This document shows positions 24,730 through 37,300 of a stretch of 64,000 nucleotides of DNA, one piece after another. Every line of letters starts with the position of its first letter. Position 1 is the first letter of the stretch. The notes below the pieces were generated by a model. The model searched no databases and was not told the origin of the DNA. It worked only from the letters and a program-made list of their open reading frames with translations. The position numbers and the translations under genes were made by a program. The stretch comes from Acanthacorydalis orientalis (taxonomy: Eukaryota > Arthropoda > Insecta > Megaloptera > Corydalidae), in the NCBI GenBank assembly GCA_034766995.1, contig CM068321.1, forward strand, positions 17,485,526 to 17,549,525. The letters are read 5' to 3'.

Positions 24730-25900
24730 AATGTCTTCATATTTCCATATAAAGTCAAGGATAGAGAAATACTGATTTATTGAACACAACTTTTTCGTAC
24801 TGTATATAAATCGTTGGTTTGATGTCATTGGCATCGCATCGATGCAAGTTTTTAGTTATATACTTTTTATTTCTTTATTATTCACTACATTGTAGGCATT
24901 CATTAAAACATTGTAATAACAGTATTTGTATTTGCTTCTTGACGGTTGAAACAACTACTAATTATGTTTTAAACAAAACGAAATATTGTCTGTTTTAAAT
25001 TATTAGTTATTCGCTATATTGATTATTTTTTGAATTATATTTTAAATATTAATAAAACAATTTTTGAATTAATATATTTATATGAGAATTGAATATAATG
25101 TCTGTTTAGCTATTTAGGATTTATGTAAATTTGTTAAAAGTAAAAAACTTCATGTAATAATGCATAAAGATAAAAATGATATACTGATTGATCAAATAAA
25201 TTTAATTGTGAAGTTGTTGATATTTAAATTCTAATGTGAGTGCTTTTATATTTATCAAGATTCAGTTACAAAATTTCAAATATGTGAAAATTTTCGACAA
25301 CTATATATTCATAAACATGTTTTTAAAAACTCTAGTTATCCATTAAAATATAGTTCTGTTATTATAATTAAAATAATTTTCACAAATAAAATTTTCACTC
25401 ATCCCACAGAAAATTTCTAATCAAGAATATTCAATAAATTATTATTCTTATTTTATTATTTATAAAAAGTTCAATTGCTTTTTATATGCATTTCGATGGC
25501 AATGCCATCGAAATTCATACCAGCCACTATTCTCATAGTGTAAAATACAGAAACATCTAAAGAACAGATTATATCGTCTTTGAAATGGACATAAGCAAGA
25601 GTCAAAAATTATCAATAAGACATATGTTGCATATTGTTGATTAGGAAATATTTTTATGGTTTGTGATGTAAATGAAAAAGTCATTGTCGAATGGTTATTT
25701 ATTCTGGAATAATTTTTATTTATATTGCTTCAAAATATTTGTTTTTCAAAAACTGAATCGACAAATAATGCATATTAAACCTTTGATTTAGTATTAAATT
25801 TGCATTAAGAATTCTAGTTAAAGAAAAAATTCAAATTGAATAAATAAATCTATTTTTTTATATTCGAACAGTTCACTGATTCGTTTCTTGTACAACAATT
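24730..25900. other. AT-rich stretch
   Basis: No gene supported. A 10-bp perfect inverted repeat at 25490-25512, ATTTCGATGGCA and TGCCATCGAAAT-like arms, forms a tight hairpin near GGCAATGCC. Confidence 0.6.
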
Positions 25901-25904
25901 TACT

Positions 25905-26400
25905 TACTCGTTTACTAACCGTACAGCTACTGTTATGTAATGCAAACTAGTTAAAAATACCACAAACCAATAACCCACAACACAAAGTTAAATCAAATGC
26001 AATGCTCATCAGAACAAAAACAAACACACAGACATTTCCATAGAGCGAGAGAAGGAGATAGAGAGAGAGAGAGAGATGGTTACACGCGAAAAAAAACATA
26101 CAACACAAACACATTATTAAAGTAAACTATACGTAGAAAAAGCAATTTGGACGACGAAATACGTTTGCACTGAAAAAAAACACAAGAGAAAACCGAGTAA
26201 TGATTAATCTGCATGCAATCTGAAAGCATGTTTTGCAGCGTGCTAGAGGTCTGCAAAACGAGTGGTTGCAATTTAAATTAGAAAACTGGATGCTGCGACT
26301 GCTTCTAGTAGTTTAATAGTGTTCTGATTGATTTTTAGTTCTTCATGCCGACTCGCGTATACACAGCTGCAGTTACTTGTTGAAAGTTTAATTGGATAAA
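25905..26400. other. Moderately GC-richer block with (GA)n
   Basis: Contains a purine-rich (GA)n run at 26041-26076 and a 63-codon minus frame that shows no recognised domain. No gene called. Confidence 0.3.
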
Positions 26401-26432
26401 TATATACAATTAGAGTTAATTTAATACATACA

Positions 26433-26435
<3 letters not shown>

Positions 26436-26485
<50 letters not shown>

Positions 26486-26500
26486 CTGTGTGTGTGTATT
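26436..26500. repeat. Compound (TA)n(TG)n microsatellite
   Basis: A (TA)n run passes directly into a (TG)n run interrupted by one C. Confidence 0.96.
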
Positions 26501-26509
26501 TGGTTTAAA

Positions 26510-28080
26510 TAAGATTTTTTGTTTTAATCAGTCGTTTCGATATGCAGAAAATTCTTTACAGTAAAAATATATGAACATTTTAGAGATCAGAACGAATACT
26601 TTTATATTTACTCAGTTTTTGCATTTCAAATATATATATATATATATTCAATGGTCATTAAATTGTTTTGTGTATTAATAAATTTTCTTTTCTTTTTTAC
26701 AGGTGAGTACATCTTTAAATCGAATTGTTTGAATAAAAAGAATTATTTAAAAAGGTCAGATGTATTTTATTAATCTATTTATCTTACTAAATATTCTTAT
26801 TAATAAGTGAACAACGTTTGGTAATTTTCTATAGATATATAATTAGAACGTTTATAGAGTAATCTTTTCATTTTTTGTTTTCATAATATACAAGTATTTA
26901 GCTTAATTGGTTTGATAGAAAACTTGTACGTATTTATTAAATAATCTGGATGTTTAAAAATAATGTCAATTATTTAATTATACTCGACTTCAAAATGAAG
27001 AATTAATTTTGTTAACATTTATTTATTTGGAGTTAATATTTAAACTTCAATTAAAAAATTAATTTGAATTTAGTTCATACTTTTTAATAAATCTAGTGGT
27101 CCTTTCTTGATATTTTATTTTTAATATTAATCATTGTGTAATTAATATATACTTTTGAGAAATAATATAAATTGATAATATAAAAAAGTAAAATTTTCAT
27201 ATCGTATTAATAATGATTTATTTTATTTAAATAATGGTACAAATCAAAACATAAATGTTCATTCTGAAATAAAAAAAATGTGTACTGATTTTATTAAGTT
27301 TGAACAAGTAATTTCAAACAATAATAAAGAAAATAAAAATATCTGATCTTGTCTTTAGAAAAAAACGTAAAAGCTAATTTTATATCCTTGATTTTTAAAT
27401 CCAGATAAACAGTATTTTCTTAATAGAGAAATAATTATCGGCATATCTTCATTTGTATAAAAAATGGGATAAATATATTCTTAATATTATTGTTATCCTT
27501 AATATCTTGTTAGTATAATGTTATATATTTTATTTAAGGTATTAATTCTGAAAAAGAAATATTTTCTCTTTAAAATCGCTACATAGTTCTTAAATAAATG
27601 AAGACATATTATTAATAAACGTTTGTCTATCAGTAATACAAGTGGTCAGTTTTCTTAAAATTTTCATTACTGTTTATTTTTTTTTAATAATACTCTAATA
27701 TGCAGTATTCAAATCTTTTCATTTAAGGGAAATTTTATTTTGTAACAACCATTTTTGTAATTTTATCAGAATTGTATATTATTCTAATTTTAAATACCAC
27801 TCCATTAAACGTCCATTAAATAGTTTTAATTATTCATTTTGTTCGTGATTTATGTATTACCAAACTTTAAATCTATATTTTAGGCATTATTATTCAAAAA
27901 CATTATTTTTAATCCATTTAAAATTCGATAAATGTATAAAATAAAAAAAAACCAAGTTTCTACAGTAAAAAATAGAATTTTAAAAATATTTATCAATTTG
28001 ACTGTACGACTATATTATTTTTTATTGAATTAGTTAAATTGTATCACCGATGCATGCTATTAGATGATCATTTTGTTATC
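26510..28080. other. Extremely AT-rich stretch
   Basis: No gene or recognisable element. A/T homopolymers and short repeats dominate. There is a (TA)n run at 26627-26646. Confidence 0.75.
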
Positions 28081-28084
28081 GCAT

Positions 28085-28880
28085 GTTATTTATTTGACAC
28101 ATTCAGTTCAAAATCAAATCCGACACCCGATTAATGAACTCAATTACATTCGCATAAAATATCAGTATGATGAAACTATGCGATAATTATATTACAAAAA
28201 AAAATCTCAACACAAACTATATTAATTGACCCATGTACAATCGGAATCGGTTCGGTGCGAAATGCGAAAAAAATAAATGTCCAATCACAACGCCACATAA
28301 CACACTGAGGACGGGAAACTGTGCGCACTGCAACAACTCTGACACAATTCGCGTATCCGTTGTTAACGAGCTATTGAATTGATTATGACGTAAATTAATA
28401 TCGCAGTATTGCAATTAATTATGTATTTAACTGATTGACAGCATGTCGACACACACGTCACAGAAACTGTATGATGTACAACACGTCAAGTGAGCACTGT
28501 CATACTGCAGTAGTACAATTTAATTAGATAATCGAATATTAAAACGAAAGCCCGTTTTCAACATTCGTATTGGTGATATTAACAAACGATACTAATTATG
28601 TTTTAAATTTATATCGTGCTGTCGTGCCCGCAGAACGATGGACAGATATAGTTGATATAGTATGAACCCTCGCTCTTGTGGTGACGCGTGAAACGCGGCT
28701 GTAATCATTTCGGACTCGTGCCGACGAAGGCACGAGTGTTTTCATCCACCGTTTAACATTATAATTTTCGTGTCTGCTACTATCAATCTGAATAAAATAT
28801 TTTGTTTGAAGTAAACGCAAATTTTGGTTCAATTTTAGTCTCTCACTAATTACTCTTTTATTCACTGATACCATTTATTT
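28085..28880. promoter_or_regulatory. GC-richer island with Exd/Meis site and GC hairpin
   Basis: CpG-bearing island with a perfect TGATTGACAG (28432-28441), the classic Pbx/Exd-Prep/Meis composite word, and TTGATTATGAC and ATTAATTA homeodomain-type words 15-60 bases upstream. A GC-rich hairpin lies at 28714-28737. The 92-codon minus frame (28596-28874) has no domain. A Hox-cofactor enhancer is a plausible inference. Confidence 0.4.
28714..28737. other. Perfect 9-bp-stem hairpin
   Basis: ACTCGTGCC and GGCACGAGT are separated by GACGAA. It is unusually GC-rich for this window. Confidence 0.85.
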
Positions 28881-28889
28881 CTATATCGT

Positions 28890-30105
28890 TTTTCTATTCT
28901 TGTTTACAGATTTTTTCATATATCTATTTAAATTTAAAACCTATATACTAACTTTTATAAAATATACGAGTCAAATATATGTTTCTTGTTTTATGTTATT
29001 ACAATTTATTATGTATACAAACATTTGTTTTTCATATTTATTTTTGTTGACAGACAAATGTTTATTATACAATTAGTTTGAAATTTTAATGAATTTGCTT
29101 ATTTTCTTTAATAAAAATTGATTTAATATTAGTTAATCTAGTTTAAACAAACAATATTGCTTGGAAATGAACGAACAATTTCAAAATTTTTACTTATCCA
29201 GCTTTTATTTACAGTAATATTTGTTTCAAATTTTTATGCTATTATTGAAAATATGAAATTTATTTAACTTATAGTATTTTGTATTAAAATATCTTTCTTT
29301 TATAATATCGTAAATGACTATGAGAATATATTATTATCAATGGTAGTTGGTTATATTATGATCAAAATTAATAGAATTTATAGATTTAAATAAGTATTCA
29401 CTGAAGAATAAAATAAAAAATGCCACAAAACAGCAGACGATTTCTGTATGATAATAATTCTTAATTAATCTTTGCTTTCCGTTTAAGGATTCTTGACTAA
29501 AAACACATTTTTTGCTTAATAATAGAGTTTGTATTAAAATTTTTATCGTATATTGTTCTCTTACACTCCAAAGATCAAAATATTACTAAAAAACTATATA
29601 ATATTAATCATTTATAAAAATTCAAAACTAAATCGATATAGTTTTTACCACTATGGCTAAAATTTATTCTCAGAGATTAATTTTTCCCTCCCCTGTAGAA
29701 TCAAATGCTTAATAATTGATTATTGGCCATTTTTAGTCGTTTGTTATACAAAATTATACTCTAATAATGATAGAAATGTGCATAAAACCAATTAAAAATA
29801 ATTGTTAATTAATTTTTATGAAAGAAAATTGTAGAGAATAGAACAATTCTTATATAAATGTTGAAAAATTAATTTAAACAATCATTAAATAAATAAAAAC
29901 TGAGTATAACTTTAGTGTGAGTGACGGTTCATTACTTAAATTAAATTTCTGCACTCAAGTCACTGATACAGTGACACAACGTAATTCATTTGAACAGGAA
30001 ATTAAACAAAAATAACTAGAAACGTTAATATTTTTTTATTAAAAATAGTTGGGACACTTTTTTAATAATTTTATTAATACAATTTCAATATGTGAATACT
30101 GTTCA
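28890..30105. other. AT-rich stretch
   Basis: No gene supported. A short palindromic GTCACTGATACAGTGAC lies at about 29958-29974. Confidence 0.7.
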
Positions 30106-30114
30106 TGCATTTAA

Positions 30115-30408
30115 CCCTTTGCGGATGAGAACTTTTTCAACTATACTTCTCACTGGGTCGAATATACTTTTGTATAAAGTGAATTTATGTGCTGAAGAGT
30201 TAAATATAAGATGTTAAGTAAGAAGAATATATTTAATGGAATTTAACATTTTATTAGAGAATAATAATAATTATTTGAGAATAAAAATCTGGTTTAATTT
30301 TTGTATGGTACATATAATGAAATTATTTTTTGCCACTTTAGTGACGACATTCGACCTAGTAAGTAGAAGTGTGATACTGCTTGTATGACGACATTCGACA
30401 GCAAAGGG
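30115..30408. mobile_element. piggyBac-type MITE with TTAA duplications
   Basis: The block begins TTAA-CCCTTTGC (30111-30122) and ends GCAAAGGG-TTAA (30401-30412), giving 8-bp perfect terminal inverted repeats directly flanked by TTAA on both sides. TTAA targets and CCC/GGG-bounded termini are the hallmarks of the piggyBac superfamily. Inside the right end the word GACGACATTCGAC occurs twice about 45 bases apart, a subterminal repeat. There is no coding capacity, so it would have been moved by an enzyme encoded elsewhere. Confidence 0.8.
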
Positions 30409-31069
30409 TTAAAACATATAAAGAGCTTTTGTAACAAGAAGTATCAAAAAATATTTTTATTACTCTCCTTAAATCTATTCAATAACTTTTATTAATTTGC
30501 TTTTTCATTAAGTTAAATATTATCATTTTGATTGTAAAATATATTTTCTCTATACTTGTTTTGAAATAATGAAACTGAAACTGAAATTATTTAGAAAAAA
30601 TCAATTTCAAACTCTCAGAAAATTTGAAATTTTTGTTATTTACATTAAATTGAAATTTTCTCTCAAATTCAATTTTTATTTTTTGTTAAATTGGATTCAA
30701 TTTTCTAATTAATAGTTAAATTTATTTAAATAGTAATTCGTTTCAGGCCTTAAAATGAACTATTTATAAAAATCATATATTTCGTTTTACAGCATGTGTA
30801 ATCAATTGAAGTCATTATGTCATTCTAAAATAAGTTTTAAAATTTCTAATTGATTATTTAGTGATTAAGATCTAAAATTAAAATTATAAACATCTAGTAC
30901 ATAAATACATTCAAACGTGACAAACTAATTTCTTAAGAAACGTGTACTAAATCACAACAAAATCATCCCTTATTAATACACGTCAAATTCTCTCCATTGA
31001 GTCTTTATATTACATAAAGATTACAACATGTTTATTATTTATTTAGACACACGTACATTAGTAAATATT

Positions 31070-31079
<10 letters not shown>

Positions 31080-31125
<46 letters not shown>
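31080..31125. repeat. (TA)n microsatellite, about 46 bp
   Basis: Perfect alternating AT run. Confidence 0.97.
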
Positions 31126-31129
<4 letters not shown>

Positions 31130-31331
31130 CATGTAACATAAAATAAATCTTCTTGTTTAATTACCTCGTCGTAACATATATCTTAGAAGTGGCTATTATA
31201 CAAACCTCTTAAATTTCATATAGAGAATAAATCTTTTTTCTAGATTACAACCACTGATACGTATCTATGATTACCATTCTTCTATGTGAGTGTATATTTT
31301 TTCGTTTCAAACTGATTGTATCACATATATA

Positions 31332-31369
31332 TATCATGAGATTTGTTACCGTCCACTGACGTCATGATA
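31332..31369. promoter_or_regulatory. Inverted repeat containing a perfect CRE
   Basis: TATCATGA (31332-31339) and TCATGATA (31362-31369) enclose a spacer. TGACGTCA at 31357-31364 matches the palindromic CREB/ATF site. A binding role is inferred. Confidence 0.35.
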
Positions 31370-33442
31370 TCTCTTTTAAGCTCCTTCATTTTTCCTTTGT
31401 TGATATTTGTGCTCGAAAACGTATGAATTATTGATTGGTTTACGTTGTTTGTGTCAGAACAATTATTTAAATATTTAGTTCGTATCTACTTTATTATTCG
31501 AATTCATTAAAGAGTTTTGATAACGTTACAAAAATGATTAGCCGTTCGATAAAATCAGTTTGACAGTACGTAATATAAACGTCCAAGTTTATTTGATGAA
31601 GAGTGATAAAGTTAATTTGAATATTTTTTTTTTGGAACCATTTATTCCGGAACCATGAACATACATATTTTTTCAATTTAGTCATTTACTTTAATAAAGT
31701 TATTCTAGCGAATAACAAGATTTGGAATTTAATCAGACAAAAGCTTTTTGCTAGAAACTTATTATTTATGAGCCATTAAAAAGGTTTGCATATTTCTATT
31801 ATTTTATAGAATATAAAAAGAAAATAAAAACGTATGTAATGGTATGAAAAAAATATCATAAAAATTTGTATGATGAAAAGAAATAATTAAGAAATGTTAA
31901 TGTACATGTTTATGATTTTTCTTTCTTTTCTAAGCTGTAAGTAATTTATTTGATCCTTTAAATACATGTTTTATGACTTTTAGCATTATATTTCTTAAAG
32001 ATAATTTCATATTTTAATGATATCGTTAATTATTTTTTAATGGTTTTATTTAATTTATTTCTGTCCATTTTTCGATGGAATTGTTGTTGTATCATAAAAT
32101 AAAATATTTTATTTTAACAAAATGTCCAGTAATTATTATGTAGTTTAGTATTTTAAAAGCACATTTCATTGCCAAGTCCAATATTGTAGATAGACACAGA
32201 AAGTCTATTTTCATATTAATCAAAGAATTCGATTTTCAGTCTTCAACTCTAAAAATTATCTCATTTCCATCAAAACGTAGAAAAGAGTAACAAAATAATC
32301 AATGGTCAGAAACTAACTATTTTATTAAAAAACATCTTTTTCGGTAAATAATGTAAGAAAAAATATGTGTTAGTTTTTATTCAGGTAGAGATTGTTGTTA
32401 ACGTGTACTATTAACATTATAATATTTCAAAATAGATTTCAAATAGAGAAATAAAAAAGTTAATATACAAAATTAAATGGAATTTAAAATTGAACAGTTT
32501 CTAAAGTAATAAAAATTATTAACCCACATAGTATGTAATATAATAGTCACAATTAAATTATATATATAAATAATCTAAAATTATTAAATATATTTTGTTT
32601 CTTTTAAATATTATTATTTGTATATGCATGTCAATATTTTGCTTAAAAAAAAATCTATATGAAAATATTTTTTCCGTACATGTCACAAATGTATTTGACA
32701 ATCTTTACAATCTTTGAATTTTTACTTAGCGTACTGATTTTATGATTTTTAAAATTTTGTTTGAAAAAAAATATTTACAAGGTCTCTGTACTTCTCTCTT
32801 GTCTCTACAAGGCCTCTAGTCTTAGTACTCGTATACGAATTTTAATTGTTCTTTAAATTACGTTTTATGAATTTCTTTAATATTCATTTTACAAAATTAA
32901 ATTATTTTAACACAATAATTCGTATATTAATATAATTATTAGGGAATGCACCCAATATTTATAAAATGATCAAATTAATATTATTTCAGTTTAAAAACGA
33001 TAGTGTTGTAAATATTTTATTAGTTCACATGTGATTGATTGAGAGAATTAGTGTAAAAATATGTCCTATTATGAAATATAAACTTACTGTAAATGTTTCC
33101 AATAGGTATATTATATTTTTTGAATATATCTATTCTATCTCTCTAACTGAAAAAGCATGTCTAAATTCATTTTAAATTATATTTTTTATTACATTGTTCG
33201 AATTTCTAAGACTGAATATTATATTCTCAGACATTTCTCATATTTCACAAATGAATTATTCATTCGAACTACCAACTACAAAAATCTGATATAAAAAATC
33301 TCTTTAATTAATTATTGATTTTATAACTTATACCCATGAGTATAGACATTGCCATCGAGACATATATAAATAAAAATAAAACATTATCAATGATATTTTT
33401 GTTCAGAAATCATTTTTGTGGATTTTTCGTAAAATGATTTTT

Positions 33443-33472
33443 TTCTAGTACTGGTTAATACCAGTGCTAGAA
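33443..33472 (-). repeat. Short hairpin, possible degenerate member of the dispersed repeat family
   Basis: TTCTAGTACTGGT and ACCAGTGCTAGAA (one mismatch) around a 4-base loop. The AACCAGTACT word on the minus strand resembles the GAAACCAGTAGT part of the repeat copy at 1548. Confidence 0.4.
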
Positions 33473-33814
33473 TTCAGTGTGATAATTTCCATTCTTAATT
33501 TTTATTTAAGTATAAGAATTTATATTTATAGATGAACAGATAATATCTCTACGCATGCCATTCTCCTTAATTACTTTAAAAATGAATCGAATATAAACAT
33601 GAATAAAATAAAAATATACATTTGTAAATAGCAAATTATGTAAATAAGTATAAGAATGATCTTAGAATTGAATTCTAAGTATATAACGTTTCCAAACAAA
33701 AATAAAAGTATCGGAGTTAAACAGTTTAATATGAAAATGGAATAGTTTGTGTTTTAGTAAATCACACAATTAGGTTTAAGCTTATATTATTCATTTACGA
33801 CAATTGTGTTCCAT

Positions 33815-34350
33815 TTGTGAATTATTTAACCTGACCTGACCTATTATCAAATAGCGTATTACTAACGTCCGAACGAAGAGTACGTCACGTAAATTATGCA
33901 TAATAAATACAGAAAACGGCATATAAACACAGAACTATCAAGTGAAAAATCGTGTAACGAGATCATCTACTTCGCGTGACATCGTAGATAATCAACTCGT
34001 TTCACGATACAGAATATAACAATGCAGATGTAAATACGCACGCCGGTACAATAAAACTCAGACCATTGTGCAAAGTTATGAATCCTTAATGACACGAATA
34101 TTTCTCATTAGGTATTTACAAGAATTGTAGTAAATGCGAATGTGTGTATGTACGTTTATATTCAGGAAGTTGGACTGCTCACAACAAATGAGTTTGCTCT
34201 AATGTAAAGATCTTCGTCGTGCTTTGTTATCATTTACATATAAGTTGCACGGTGGGTATGTTTGTAAGTAAGATGATATGATGATATTTCACTTGTATCA
34301 AATGCGAAACGCTTGATGACATCTCATATGCATAATCAAACAATAACACA
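33815..34350. promoter_or_regulatory. GC-richer island with repeated AGGTC half-sites and a pre-miRNA-like hairpin
   Basis: Begins with ACCTGACCTGACCT (33829-33842), overlapping direct repeats of the nuclear-receptor half-site AGGTC(A) on the minus strand. It contains the hairpin described separately at 33949-34008 and several homeodomain-type words. No coding frame. Confidence 0.35.
33949..34008. ncRNA. Pre-miRNA-like imperfect hairpin
   Basis: Left arm ATCGTGTAACGAGATCATCTAC can pair with the right arm, which starts GTAGATAATC and ends TTTCACGAT. This makes about 20 base pairs with two single mismatches and one 3-base bulge, around a 13-base loop. The 60-base span and slightly imperfect stem fit an insect pre-miRNA. 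I do not recognise either arm as a known mature miRNA, the strand is undecided, and no expression can be seen. Confidence 0.3.
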
Positions 34351-34889
34351 TTCTTATATACAGCTAATGTGTTTTGAAAACAACTTATATTGGTAATTAA
34401 GTAAATAATATCCCTTCACTACATATCATGTTTTAATGGTACTAATGGAACATCTATTCATACAAAGTTTCATAGTCTAATACTATTTCTCGAATGATAT
34501 CGATACTTATAATTATTTTATTTAAATAATATCTCACTGACAAGGAAAATATATGCTATAAAATAACTATGAACATTCTTAATAATTCATGAAGTCTCAT
34601 AAAACTTTCTACTAGCATATACTCATCAGATATTCTTAACAGCATCATAAACTAGGTCTTTTATAAAATGATTCAATAAATAAAATAATTTAAAATGAAT
34701 TTATATATCGTTTTGTATATTGATATATACAGATTTTCTTATTTAAATATACTAATGTTTAATATAAAAAATCAATTTTATACTCAAACATTATTTGAGG
34801 ATCAAATTTCTAAAATTAATTGTAAATTAAAAAAACCCTTATATTAGTTACCAAGAAATTATATGTTGATAATATCTTTTTTTCACTAT

Positions 34890-34970
34890 CTCTGTAGTTT
34901 TATCCCTTCTCGATCATATTTGTGTTTCTATTTCTAGAATCCGACCTGTCCACCATCTTTAGATGAAATT
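34890..34970 (-). repeat. Dispersed repeat family copy (degenerate)
   Basis: The minus strand reads CTAAAGATGGTGGACAGGTC followed by a diverged tail. It matches the copy at 39515 in the CTAAAG-GTGG core and in a TTTGAA/ATTTAAATAA flank. Confidence 0.4.
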
Positions 34971-35120
34971 TAAATAATGATTTTAATTATTTTTCATTAA
35001 ACAGAATTCACTGAAATAAATTATTTTAATCCTTACGTACTTAAAAGAATGTTTATGAATAAAAATCAAATTTTATTGAAAATTAAAATTACATTTATTT
35101 AATAATATCACGTTTTGGTG

Positions 35121-35275
35121 GTCATCCTTTTGGATTATCTGTATTTCTGTTCTCCAGTACTAGTTTTTACCACGAGTGCTTATATACAGGTAGATTTTAG
35201 AGACGCAGATAAATGTTGGAATCTCTAACATCTACTTGAAGATAACACTTGTGCGGAACCTAAATGATCAAAAAT
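35121..35275. repeat. Dispersed repeat family copy, possible fold-back pair
   Basis: The left part (35121-35200) repeats TCATCCTTTTGGATT and TTTCTGTTCT of the copy at 1548. The right part (about 35233-35262) carries CTTGAAGATAACACTTGTGC in opposite orientation, resembling the right arm at 39597. Both are diverged. Confidence 0.45.
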
Positions 35276-36477
35276 GATACACAATTACTCACGGGACACA
35301 CATATAAATGAAATCACAAGTATAAAAACATACAATTGTAATTTTTAAATTATAAGAAGCAAGTATAATTAAATAGAAAATTAATATCGTACTAATTAAT
35401 TAATTCTTAATTCTATCAAATCTAAAATTCTATTATATCTAATTAATTCTAATTAATTCTTAATTAACAAAATTTGGTTTGAAAGTAATCTAATTTCATT
35501 CATATTTTCTATTAAAAAATAATTAAAAATCATGTAAATAAAGTGGATATAATTTATGAAAATGTTATTTATTAATAAATTAATACTTTAATTGCTCTTC
35601 TGTATCAGTCAGTGATATGAATACTATTTTAAACATCTAAGTACCAGTAATTTGTTCTTACTTATTCTGTATTTCACATAATTATATATAATCGTAGGAC
35701 TTGCCTTATTAAAATAATAATTCTTTAATTCTATATTTCTGATTACAATGATGTATTGTCTTTTTTGGTTTGGTCCTATTCGGATCACTTCTGAAGTATT
35801 CTACAGCTCTGTTGTACGATATTTGAATAATAATCCAACGGGATCAAGCTGAAAGGAAATATTTATTACAAATATTTTGCATATTTTAATTATAAAACTT
35901 ATTAATGTTTATTGATATCCCATTTAAATCGATGTTCATATTACAAATCAGGCCTATATATTATTTTCAATTCATTTAAAATAGGTCATCTATTTTTAAC
36001 ACCTATATATTTAGTAAATTTTACAATTAGCAATCAAAAATTTTATACTATGAGTTATAAAATAAAAAATGACATTTTAATGAATTAATTTGTTTAACAG
36101 ACTAAAAATTCTTACAATCTTGAATGTATCCACTACTTTTATCAACCTAAAAATATAAAAATTATCTAATACTCTTAAACGAACATCATTATTTTCCATC
36201 TGGCTATTTGAAAAAAATTACTTCCACTATTTAATTATTATTAGTGTAAGTAGAGCATTTTGAATACATGTATTTTTTTGATTGATGTATGCATGTACGT
36301 ATCGACTCAAATAACGTGTCAGCATGTTCACTAATCGAAATATAATGTTCAGACGATATATCATCAATCTTTCAATAATGTACAACAATGTGTAAACAGT
36401 AACTTTTTTCGTTAGTATAGATTTCGTGTATTTTATTTTATCCACAGCAAGTGTCTGAGTTTTAAAGTTATACATAC

Positions 36478-36481
<4 letters not shown>

Positions 36482-36514
<33 letters not shown>
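36482..36514. repeat. (TA)n microsatellite, about 33 bp
   Basis: Perfect TA run. Confidence 0.95.
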
Positions 36515-36518
<4 letters not shown>

Positions 36519-36883
36519 GTGTGTATGTAATAAAATGAATGTTTTTCTGCAATAAATCCTTTTACTAATTCAGTATCTAAAAAATGAAGGTCATGGCACA
36601 GGTGACACTTTGAATATTGTCAGTCATATGGTTGGTTGTCTTTTAGTTAATAATATAAGAAATATCATTTTATTTTGTGCTCACGTCTGAAGTATATATT
36701 AATTCACTTACATTATATATATATATATAAATATTTTTAAAATATATATTAAAAAGTGATAATTTAATTTCAATATAAAATAATAATTTGTTTTTGATTT
36801 ATTAAATAATAGGAGCGTGAGTGAAAAAGTTGTGTATATATATATATATAAAATTTAATACTACTATTATATAAATATTATTA

Positions 36884-37300
36884 TATATATTTTCGGTTTA
36901 TAACGTTCTACGACGTCTTCCGATATCCATTATCCATTGCCGTATGTCATTATTACATTGATCTTCTATTAGATCCCTTTCTCTCATTTCTTCTCGAATT
37001 TCTTCTGACCAACTTCTTGGTCTTCCCTGTCTTTTTCTACCTTAGGAGTTCCATAAGAGCACTTGTTTTGGAAGTCTCTCTCTTTCTGGATCCGTCGAAC
37101 ATGCCCATACCATCTCAATTGATTAGTTCGGATGTCTTCCATTATGGTGGTGTCAACGTTCATGATTTCTCTAATTTTCTCATTCCTAATCCGTTCTATT
37201 CTTGATCTTCCTGCCGATCTTCTCCAGAAATACATTTTCGTTGTCAATAGCATCTTCTCTGATCTTTTCTTTAGCGGCCATATCTCACTGTTGCATGCTG
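36884..37300 (-). mobile_element. 5'-truncated non-LTR retrotransposon with target-site duplication
   Basis: A 417-bp insertion bounded by the exact 14-bp direct repeat TATAAATATTATTA at 36870-36883 and 37301-37314. The minus strand starts inside a reverse-transcriptase ORF and ends with its stop codon about 20 bases before an AATATATA tail. Direct-repeat flanks plus 5' truncation are the signature of target-primed reverse transcription. Confidence 0.88.
36902..37300 (-). pseudogene. Reverse transcriptase C-terminal tail (non-LTR retrotransposon)
   Basis: The minus-strand frame includes KMYFWRRSAGRSRIERIRN, IREIMNVDTTIMEDIR and LRWYGHVRRIQKERDFQNK. After one frameshift near 37010 it continues PRSWSEEIREEMRERDLIED and ends DIRQWIMDIGRRRRTL-stop. 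These are the characteristic C-terminal blocks after the RT domain in arthropod LINE ORF2 proteins (FWRRSA, RWYGHV, GRRRRTL). The catalytic domain is absent, so it is inert. It is a different family from the fragment at 10440. Confidence 0.88.

Larger units (their letters stand above)
30415..33815. other. AT-rich desert
   Basis: No gene supported. It contains a (TA)n tract at 31080-31125, a CRE-like TGACGTCA at 31357-31364 inside a small inverted repeat, and a hairpin at 33443-33472. Confidence 0.75.
34355..36860. other. AT-rich stretch
   Basis: No gene supported. It holds degenerate copies of the dispersed repeat at 34890-34970 and 35121-35200 and (TA)n runs at 36482-36514, 36716-36730 and 36836-36851. 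Confidence 0.7.
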
